DNA of 5,026 nt from positions 1-5,026 of the forward strand of contig JAQICW010000750.1 in NCBI GenBank assembly GCA_027858355.1, read 5' to 3'. The notes under the pieces are model-generated. The model made no database searches. It worked only from the letters and a program-made list of their open reading frames with translations, and had not been told where the DNA came from. Positions 1-5,026 of this stretch are shown one piece after another; the stretch's first letter is position 1; each line of letters begins with the position of its first letter. A program made the translations under genes and the position numbers. Source of the DNA: Desulfobacula sp. (GTDB taxonomy: Bacteria; Desulfobacterota; Desulfobacteria; Desulfobacterales; Desulfobacteraceae).

Positions 1-2057
1 TTAAAAGCGATGCCGGGTGGAGCAATCTCGGGGCCAGTCACACCGACAGATTCGAAAATATTGTCAATTTTATCCGGGGAGAAAATTCCGGTTTTACCGG
101 AAATGCACTGATCCGGGACCGAAGCAGTCCCACCAATCCGGCTGATGTAATAAATACCCTTGTTGACTGGAAACTGGGTGACATTGTGCACTCCACCCCC
201 ACCATTATTGCCAAACCATTTGAAAATTATGATTTATTATACAAAGATGAATCCTATTTTCAATATTATACGGCAATGAAAGACAGGGAATCTGTTGTTT
301 ATGCCGGCGCAAACGATGGGATGATTCATGCGTTTACTTCATGGAAGTATGACACCAGCACCCAGTCCTATTCCCAGCCCAGCGGAACCTCTGAGGATAT
401 TGGCGATGAACTGTGGGCATATATCCCCCAGGCCCTTTTGCCCCATTTAAAATGGCTGCCTGGCGAGAACTACACCCATGTTTATTACTGCGATTTAAGA
501 ATCAAGGTTTTTGAAGCCAAAATACTTCCGGATGAAACCCATTATTCGGATCCAGGCACTGAAAAAAACTGGGGCACTTTTCTACTGGCTGGCCTGAATT
601 ATGGCGGCAGACACATCTGGGCGGAAGAGGATTTTGATAATAATCCGGCAACTGCTGATGAGGTAAGACATGTTTACCCGTCATATATCTGCCTTGATAT
701 TACAGACCCGCGAAATCCCAGATTGATGTGGGAAAGAAGCTACAGCATACCCGCCAGTCCGGCCCAGACATCGGAAAACGTAACCGAGCTTGGGTTGACA
801 ACCTCCTTTCCCGCTATTTTTAAAGTGGATGAAAACTGGTTCGCAGCTTTTGGATCCGGACCGCATAATTTTGAAGGTTTCAGCAGCAATGAAGGTCATG
901 TTTTTGTGATAGATCTTGCCACGGGCCTGCCCCACCAAAAAGACGGGACTTCCGATTTATCCACTTTCTTGCCAAATCAAAACGGGACCAATGACTGGCT
1001 TTTTGAAACCGATGAAGACGATGCATTCATTTCGAATCCAGTATCCTTTGATAAAAGCTTGAATTACAACGTTGATGCGCTCTATATCCCTGAAACATAC
1101 AACAATGGCAATGCAGTCGTTACTGACTGGCAAGGCGCAATTTATAAAATAAGAATTCCCTATAAATTAAATCCTTCAGTCCCCACCGATGTTAATGTCA
1201 TTGATAATTATGGTGATACCGATTATGGGGACTATGTTGCCGATCCCAACAATGCGACAAATCCCTGGGTGATGACAAAATTATTTGAATCGCCCGCACC
1301 CATAACTTCTGCGCCATCATTGAGTATCGATGGAGCTGACAATGCCTGGGTATTCTTTGGCACAGGCCGATATGAATCAGAAGATGACGAGTTGGATACT
1401 GATCAACAATATATCTATGGAATTAAAGATCCTTTTTTCAACTCAAAATATTTATCATATCCATTTAATGCAGGCACAGATTATTATCGAAATACTGCTT
1501 TGAATAAAATATTAACGACTGCCAATCTCCATAATACAGACACGTATACAATACTTAACTCAGGTGAAATGTCTGAAAACGGTACCAGCATATCTGCTAA
1601 TTCTTTTTGGGACCTAAATGATTTAATAGCCAATAACTATGACGGCTGGGAGCGAGAGTTAATCGTCACAGGCGAACGTGTGATTGAAAAAACAGCTGTC
1701 ATAGGTGGCACCGTGTTTGCCTCATCTTTTGTGCCCAATCAGGATATTTGCAGCTATGGCGGCCAAAGTTATTTATACGGCCTGTATTTTACAACGGGAA
1801 CAGCATATTTGAAGCCAATATTTGTAGGGTCCGAGGGAACAGTGGGGATTACCTTGGATGGTACATCTCAAACAAAAGTAATTGATGTTATCTCGCTTGG
1901 AGAGGGTCTGGCATCTTCTCCAGGAATTCATGTTGGAAAACAAGAGGGTAATCAGGCAACAGGTTTTATTCAGACCAGTAAAGGGCTTATTGAATCCCTT
2001 GCAATTGATCCGGCTCTATCAATCCGAAGTGGACTCGAAACCTGGCAGGAACAATAA
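1..2057 (+). CDS. pilY1: PilY1-type type IV pilus tip/biogenesis protein, C-terminal beta-propeller part (5' end outside window)
   Basis: PilY1/PilC proteins sit at the tip or base of type IV pili in the outer envelope and control pilus extension/retraction, adhesion and surface sensing. The frame is open from base 3 to the TAA at 2055-2057 (684 codons visible). The first convenient GTG at 186 is internal, since conserved sequence runs through it: LGDIVHSTP (174-200) is the usual entry to the propeller. Further family signatures follow in order: VVYAGANDGMIHAF (294-335), LLAGLNYGG and ICLDITDP (second blade), FGSGP, FVIDLATG, WVFFGTGRYES with YGIKDP, and ASSPGIHVG followed by FIQTSKG near the end. 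The protein closes with ETWQEQ, comparable to the SWREL-like tail of the family. Full-length members usually exceed 1000 residues, often with an N-terminal von Willebrand A-like domain, so signal peptide and N-domain should lie to the left. Only three cysteines are visible. Acidic loops that might bind calcium are noted as findings. The family call is secure; exact pilus role is inferred. Confidence 0.93.
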   Translation, partial: KSDAGWSNLGASHTDRFENIVNFIRGENSGFTGNALIRDRSSPTNPADVINTLVDWKLGDIVHSTPTIIAKPFENYDLLYKDESYFQYYTAMKDRESVVYAGANDGMIHAFTSWKYDTSTQSYSQPSGTSEDIGDELWAYIPQALLPHLKWLPGENYTHVYYCDLRIKVFEAKILPDETHYSDPGTEKNWGTFLLAGLNYGGRHIWAEEDFDNNPATADEVRHVYPSYICLDITDPRNPRLMWERSYSIPASPAQTSENVTELGLTTSFPAIFKVDENWFAAFGSGPHNFEGFSSNEGHVFVIDLATGLPHQKDGTSDLSTFLPNQNGTNDWLFETDEDDAFISNPVSFDKSLNYNVDALYIPETYNNGNAVVTDWQGAIYKIRIPYKLNPSVPTDVNVIDNYGDTDYGDYVADPNNATNPWVMTKLFESPAPITSAPSLSIDGADNAWVFFGTGRYESEDDELDTDQQYIYGIKDPFFNSKYLSYPFNAGTDYYRNTALNKILTTANLHNTDTYTILNSGEMSENGTSISANSFWDLNDLIANNYDGWERELIVTGERVIEKTAVIGGTVFASSFVPNQDICSYGGQSYLYGLYFTTGTAYLKPIFVGSEGTVGITLDGTSQTKVIDVISLGEGLASSPGIHVGKQEGNQATGFIQTSKGLIESLAIDPALSIRSGLETWQEQ

Positions 2058-2062
2058 GTTAA

Positions 2063-2067
2063 GGGGG
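2063..2067 (+). promoter_or_regulatory. Ribosome binding site of the small exported-protein gene
   Basis: An AAGGGGG run lies 7 nt upstream of the ATG at 2075, in the 17-nt gap after the pilY1 stop. It fixes that ATG as the start and argues that the short gene is truly translated. Confidence 0.75.
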
Positions 2068-2074
2068 AATCAAA

Positions 2075-2404
2075 ATGGCTAAATTTTCTACATATCTTCT
2101 TAATTTTTTTATATTTTCTTTATCTGCGATACAATTGTGTTTTTCAGGTGAATCCGACGGGCAAATATACGAGCAAACCTGTACCATTACTAAGATTGAA
2201 GGGCCGGTTATTACAACCTCCTGTAAAGACTTTACTGCCGGTGAAGAAATGAAAATAAAGGATTTCACCGGCCGTCCCATTCTAATCTATGAATTACCAT
2301 TGCCATGTCTGACTGAGATAGAATACACCTGCTTTTCAGAAAAAAATTGTGCTTCTATCATATCGATCACTTTACTTCAAAGAATCAAGGTCGTTCCTGA
2401 ATAG
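2075..2404 (+). CDS. Small exported cysteine-containing protein of unknown function, in operon with pilY1
   Basis: I do not recognise a family for this 109-residue protein. The start is supported by a good Shine-Dalgarno. Residues 1-24 look like a signal peptide: a short basic start (MAKF), a hydrophobic core (about residues 7-23) and a likely signal peptidase I site near FSG (about 24/25). C22 in LCFS is not preceded by a proper lipobox, so lipidation is less likely. The mature part has cysteines at about residues 36, 50, 78, 86 and 92. Alternating hydrophobic residues and Gly/Pro turns (IEGPVITTSC, FTAGEEMKIKDFTGRP, LPLPC) suggest a small beta-rich, disulfide-containing fold in the periplasm or on the surface. 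An odd number of mature cysteines leaves one free or available for an intermolecular bond. It starts 17 nt after pilY1 and ends 6 nt before the stop of the convergent glycosyltransferase gene. The position suggests a pilus-related accessory role, which is inference only. Confidence 0.8.
   Translation: MAKFSTYLLNFFIFSLSAIQLCFSGESDGQIYEQTCTITKIEGPVITTSCKDFTAGEEMKIKDFTGRPILIYELPLPCLTEIEYTCFSEKNCASIISITLLQRIKVVPE
2237..2272. repeat. Perfect 9-bp inverted repeat with an 18-nt loop inside the small exported-protein gene
   Basis: GCCGGTGAA at 2237-2245 is exactly complementary to TTCACCGGC at 2264-2272. Both arms are coding (AGEE and FTG regions). No T-run follows on either strand, so a classical intrinsic terminator is not supported. 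A smaller palindrome, GTAAAGACTTTAC (2223-2235), adjoins it. The repeat is directly visible; any function is unknown. Confidence 0.5.
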
Positions 2405-2410
2405 AGAGTA

Positions 2411-3361
2411 TCAAACTTTAAGATGTTTATTAGCTTCCATATCAAACCACATTGCAAACAGGCAAAACTGGCTTGCGCTCATAAAGGAAAACATGGCTGC
2501 CAGAGCATTTATAGCAGGAATATGCCCGGTGAGATACCAGAGGAGAAAAACCCTAAAAAATAATAGCACAGTACATATTAAAAATCCAAACCCTAAAAAA
2601 TAGAAAAAAACAAGCGGGTGAAAATCCCTGATAATATATTTTTCTTTCATTCTCCAGAAAAATAATTTCGTAAGAAGCCATCCTATGGTAAAAAGGACCT
2701 TATGGATTTTGATTCCAGATTTTTCACCAATATTATAAACCGGTTCAACCGGCACATCAGTGACCTTGAAATTTTCCACATTCAGCCTTACAAGGACATC
2801 GTTGGGCTGTCCATATTGCTTATACATCAAATCCCAGTCAATTACTTTCAATGCCTTTTTATTTATAACCGTATACCCGGACTGTGAATCTGCTATATTC
2901 CAATATCCTGAAGCAATTTTGGTCATCAGGGATAAAAAACCATTCCCGAAATATCTGATGGTTGGTATTTTTTTGAACGCTTCTCCTGTAAACAGTCGGT
3001 TCCCTTTTGAATAATCTGCTGTTCCGTCTGCAACCGGATCAAGAAGCACAGGAAGATCATCTGGATTCATCTGCCCGTCACCTGCCATAACAACGGCCAT
3101 ATCAATTTCATTATCTCGAGCCCATTTATAGCCACTTGCTATGGCACCTCCAACCCCTTGATTGATAGTATGTTCAATCAAAATGACCTTTTTATTAATT
3201 TCCTGTTTTTTTTTTATTTTCTCAACGGTTCTGTCTTTGCTGAGATCATCAACAATAATCATATGATCCACATATTCAGGCATGGTGGTGATAACTTTTT
3301 CTATCTGGGTCTCTTCATTATAGCAGGGAATTACCACACAGACTGTTTTGTCTTTATACAT
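2411..3361 (-). CDS. Membrane-anchored family 2 glycosyltransferase (polyprenyl/dolichyl-phosphate sugar transferase type)
   Basis: A 316-residue GT-A fold enzyme that probably transfers a nucleotide-activated sugar to a polyprenyl phosphate or lipid-linked glycan at the cytoplasmic face of the inner membrane. Visible family marks: the N-terminal strand VVIPCYNEE (residues 9-17), the nucleotide-binding IIVDD (35-39), NQGVGGAIASGY (67-78), the metal/donor motif AGDGQMNPDDL (93-103), KGNR (119-122) and the acceptor-side ADSQSGY (157-163). KSGIKI (214-219) and a KEKYIIRDFHPL segment lead into two hydrophobic helices at about 249-277 and 282-306, ending in FAMWFDME with a short basic tail. This is the usual layout of DPM1-like bacterial and archaeal transferases with two C-terminal membrane segments, and the length looks complete. 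The ATG is preceded by GGAGAAG. It lies 48 nt downstream of the aminotransferase gene, probably in one transcript. The donor sugar and acceptor cannot be told from sequence. Confidence 0.92.
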   Translation of the reverse strand: MYKDKTVCVVIPCYNEETQIEKVITTMPEYVDHMIIVDDLSKDRTVEKIKKKQEINKKVILIEHTINQGVGGAIASGYKWARDNEIDMAVVMAGDGQMNPDDLPVLLDPVADGTADYSKGNRLFTGEAFKKIPTIRYFGNGFLSLMTKIASGYWNIADSQSGYTVINKKALKVIDWDLMYKQYGQPNDVLVRLNVENFKVTDVPVEPVYNIGEKSGIKIHKVLFTIGWLLTKLFFWRMKEKYIIRDFHPLVFFYFLGFGFLICTVLLFFRVFLLWYLTGHIPAINALAAMFSFMSASQFCLFAMWFDMEANKHLKV

Positions 3362-3366
3362 AACTT

Positions 3367-3370
3367 CTCC
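3367..3370 (-). promoter_or_regulatory. Ribosome binding site of the glycosyltransferase gene
   Basis: Read on the minus strand, GGAG (in GGAGAAGTT) stands 5 nt before the ATG whose A is at 3361. It supports that start and independent translation despite the short gap from the upstream aminotransferase gene. Confidence 0.7.
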
Positions 3371-3409
3371 GTTTAAAAAACACTTTATTCATAATGATCT
3401 GCATGAAAA

Positions 3410-4540
3410 TCAATTTAAGACACTCACAATAGTTTGGGTTATAAATTCCATATGGTCATCAGAAAGATAGGGGTGCATTGGAATACTTAAAATTGTATCA
3501 GAAACCGTTTCTGCAATAGGAAAATCTCCTTTTTTATATTTCAACATTGAAAATGCTTCCTGCAGATGAAGCGGTTTTGGATAGTAAATCGCATGGGGAA
3601 TATTGTTTGTTTCAAGCTTTGTCATAATGCTGCTGCGGTCTTTGGAAAGAAAAGAAAACTGAGCCCATGCACTTGTATGCTGGTCCGAAATCGTCTGGAA
3701 TTGAACCCATCCATTTAATCTTTCTCTATATTTTTGGGCAATAATCAATCTTTTTTTGAGTTCGTCTTTAAAAATTTTTAATTTTTGGATAAGTATGGCT
3801 GCCTGCAGGGTATCCATCCTGCCGTTAATTCCCAACCGCACATTATCATATTTATGCTGACCCTTCCCATGAACTCGAATGGAAATCAGTTTTTCGTTCA
3901 ATCTGCTGTCATTGGTAAAGATAGCACCACCGTCCCCATAACAGCCCAGGGGTTTTGCCGGAAAAAAACTTGTGGTTGCAATATCGGTTAAATTACCGGC
4001 CAGTTTATCACCTGCTTGCGCGCCAAGACTTTGAGCCGCATCTTCAATTACAATGAGATTATATTTCACTGCAATTTTGTTGATTGTTTCATATTCGGCC
4101 GGCAGTCCGAATATATCAACCGGAATAATACATTTTGCTGTTAATTTGGCGTTATGGCATTTATTAAGAGTCTCTATAGCTTGTTCAAGCTTAACAGGAT
4201 CAAGATTAAAGGTATCTTTTTGAATATCAACAAAAACTGGAACAGCACCCAGAAGACTGATAACTTCAGCCGTGGCAATAAAGGTAAAAGGCGAGGTAAA
4301 AACAGCATCACCCGGTCCAACACCAATTGCCATTAACGCCATCAATAGCGCATCAGTCCCGCTGGCACACGAAACAACATATTTAGCGTCTGTAAAATCC
4401 GAAAGTTTTTCTTCAAGCTCATATATTTCAGGCCCCATAATAAATCTTCCATGGGCTATAACCCGATCAATTGAATGTTTGATATCAGAACCAATCAACG
4501 ACGCCTGTGTTTTAAAATCTACAAATTCTATTGGTTTCAT
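3410..4540 (-). CDS. wbpE: DegT/DnrJ/EryC1/StrS-family PLP aminotransferase, WbpE/WlbC type (UDP-GlcNAc 3-oxo uronate aminotransferase)
   Basis: A cytoplasmic PLP enzyme that, by family, places an amino group from glutamate on C3 of UDP-2-acetamido-2-deoxy-3-oxo-glucuronic acid, forming UDP-GlcNAc(3NH2)A. Its 376 residues carry the expected series: IEFVDFKTQ at the start, HGRFIMGPE (30-38), SCASGTDALLMAL (57-69), FTFIATAE (85-92), EDAAQSLGA (166-174; D167 and Q170 contact the cofactor in this family), TSFFPAKPLGCYGDGGAIFT (190-209) with K196 as the Schiff-base lysine, then HGKGQHKY, GINGRMDTLQAA and YYPKPLHLQ. From memory, the PAKPLGCYGDGGAIFTND stretch and the LSIPMHPYLSDD tail resemble Pseudomonas WbpE closely, closer than general sugar aminotransferases. 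An additional loop of about ten residues occurs near 124-136. Its ATG overlaps the stop of the upstream acetyltransferase gene (ATGA, 4537-4540) and only a weak AGG precedes it, so translational coupling is likely. The family is certain; the exact substrate is likely but inferred, and a related 3-amino sugar is the main alternative. Confidence 0.9.
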   Translation of the reverse strand: MKPIEFVDFKTQASLIGSDIKHSIDRVIAHGRFIMGPEIYELEEKLSDFTDAKYVVSCASGTDALLMALMAIGVGPGDAVFTSPFTFIATAEVISLLGAVPVFVDIQKDTFNLDPVKLEQAIETLNKCHNAKLTAKCIIPVDIFGLPAEYETINKIAVKYNLIVIEDAAQSLGAQAGDKLAGNLTDIATTSFFPAKPLGCYGDGGAIFTNDSRLNEKLISIRVHGKGQHKYDNVRLGINGRMDTLQAAILIQKLKIFKDELKKRLIIAQKYRERLNGWVQFQTISDQHTSAWAQFSFLSKDRSSIMTKLETNNIPHAIYYPKPLHLQEAFSMLKYKKGDFPIAETVSDTILSIPMHPYLSDDHMEFITQTIVSVLN

Positions 4541-5026
4541 ACCTGATCAGACTTTTTTGAAATTTTATACTGTTTATAATCCATCTTGCCTGTTCTCATA
4601 TCTTTTGGCAAACTCTGATTTTCTTCAATATCAACGCAAATTAAAGTCTTTTCCTCTGTTTCTCTATACTTTAATCCACTTTCAGGGCAAATGTAAAACC
4701 CATTACCATTCTTTTTATCAAGCTTATGTCCATGCCGGGAGATCCAACCGGTTGGCCGGGCAGGAACACCAACCACCATTGTATAGTCAGGAATATCATC
4801 TGTCACAACAGCACCTGCTGCAACAAAAGCATACCGGCCTATTGTGACACCACAGACGATTGTTGCATTTGCACCAATGGTTGAACCTTTTTTAATTAAT
4901 GTCTTTTCATACAGATTTTTTCTGGATATTTCCGATCTTGGATTTGTAACATTCGTCAATACGCTGGATGGCCCAAGGAAAACATCATCTTCAATACAAA
5001 CGCCATCATAAACAGAAACATTATTT
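4537..5026 (-). CDS. wbpD: Left-handed beta-helix UDP-amino-sugar N-acetyltransferase, WbpD/WlbB type (5' end outside window)
   Basis: By family, a trimeric hexapeptide-repeat acetyltransferase that uses acetyl-CoA to acetylate the 3-amino group made by the neighbouring aminotransferase, giving UDP-GlcNAc(3NAc)A. The frame is open to the right edge; 162 codons are visible from base 5025 to the TGA at 4537-4539. TTG at 4959 is internal, because conserved residues continue upstream: NNVSVYDGV and FLGPSSVLTNV. Hexapeptide turns continue in GSTIGANATIVCGVTIG and YAFVAAGAVVT, followed by MVVGVPARPTGWIS, the usual end of the beta-helix. A short CPESGLKY motif typical of WbpD/WlbB comes next. By comparison with remembered WbpD, about 60 N-terminal residues are missing. 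Beyond CPESG the chain runs about 45 residues to a lysine-rich end (KISKKSDQV), which seems longer than in WbpD. The ATGA overlap with the aminotransferase gene supports a joint biosynthetic step. Confidence 0.9.
   Translation of the reverse strand, partial: NNVSVYDGVCIEDDVFLGPSSVLTNVTNPRSEISRKNLYEKTLIKKGSTIGANATIVCGVTIGRYAFVAAGAVVTDDIPDYTMVVGVPARPTGWISRHGHKLDKKNGNGFYICPESGLKYRETEEKTLICVDIEENQSLPKDMRTGKMDYKQYKISKKSDQV

Noticed and set aside
186..188. GTG at 186 as the start of pilY1
   Set aside because: The frame is open upstream to the window edge and conserved PilY1 residues (LGDI) precede it without a break, so it is an internal valine codon.
2059..2280. Minus-strand open frame opposite the small exported-protein gene
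   Set aside because: The plus-strand frame has a strong Shine-Dalgarno, a signal peptide and operon spacing; the minus-strand frame has none of these.
2548..2602. 15-bp direct repeat AAACCCTAAAAAATA at 2548-2562 and 2588-2602
   Set aside because: Both copies lie in the membrane-helix part of the glycosyltransferase gene, in different reading frames, in T/A-rich sequence; chance similarity in codons for Phe/Leu is the simplest explanation.
3362..3409. Possible promoter in the 48-nt gap before the glycosyltransferase
   Set aside because: The AT-rich gap has a ribosome binding site but no convincing -35/-10 pair; read-through from the upstream gene is simpler.
4744..4755. Perfect 12-bp palindrome CCAACCGGTTGG
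   Set aside because: It sits within the conserved PARPTGW codons of the acetyltransferase with no second copy or promoter context, so an operator is not supported.
4272..4847. Long plus-strand open frame (191 codons) across the acetyltransferase/aminotransferase junction
   Set aside because: It lies antisense to two strongly conserved genes, has no recognisable domain or ribosome binding site, and its composition follows from the opposite strand's coding.
4957..4959. TTG at 4957-4959 (minus strand) as start of the acetyltransferase
   Set aside because: WbpD-like residues continue upstream to the window edge, so the gene is cut by the edge and is not short.

Overview
The window looks like chromosomal DNA from a Gram-negative, piliated proteobacterium-like organism, possibly a Desulfobacterota (Desulfobacterales-type) bacterium. 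The basis is a type IV pilus PilY1 protein, an O-antigen/capsule sugar-nucleotide operon and moderately AT-rich DNA. The phylum is an inference from protein style only and was not tested.

Left half, plus strand (1-2404): the C-terminal 684 codons of a PilY1-type pilus tip/adhesin protein (the N-terminal part lies off the left edge). After 17 nt comes a small gene with a strong Shine-Dalgarno, encoding an unrecognised 109-residue exported protein with five cysteines in the predicted mature part. The two probably form the end of a pilus-assembly (minor pilin/PilY1) operon.

Right half, minus strand (5026 down to 2411): three co-directional genes of a surface-polysaccharide locus. In transcription order they are a WbpD/WlbB-type UDP-amino-sugar N-acetyltransferase (5' end off the right edge), a WbpE/WlbC-type PLP aminotransferase overlapping it by ATGA, and a membrane-anchored family 2 glycosyltransferase of the polyprenyl-phosphate type. 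The first two are consecutive steps towards UDP-2,3-diacetamido-2,3-dideoxy-glucuronic acid, precursor of ManNAc3NAcA-type sugars in lipopolysaccharide O-chains. The glycosyltransferase probably works on lipid-linked sugar in the same glycan pathway.

The two operons converge with only 6 nt between stop codons, so any terminator must lie inside coding sequence. Nothing here is a mobile element, RNA gene or CRISPR array. The least explained item is the small cysteine-containing exported protein paired with PilY1; the rest belongs to well-known families.
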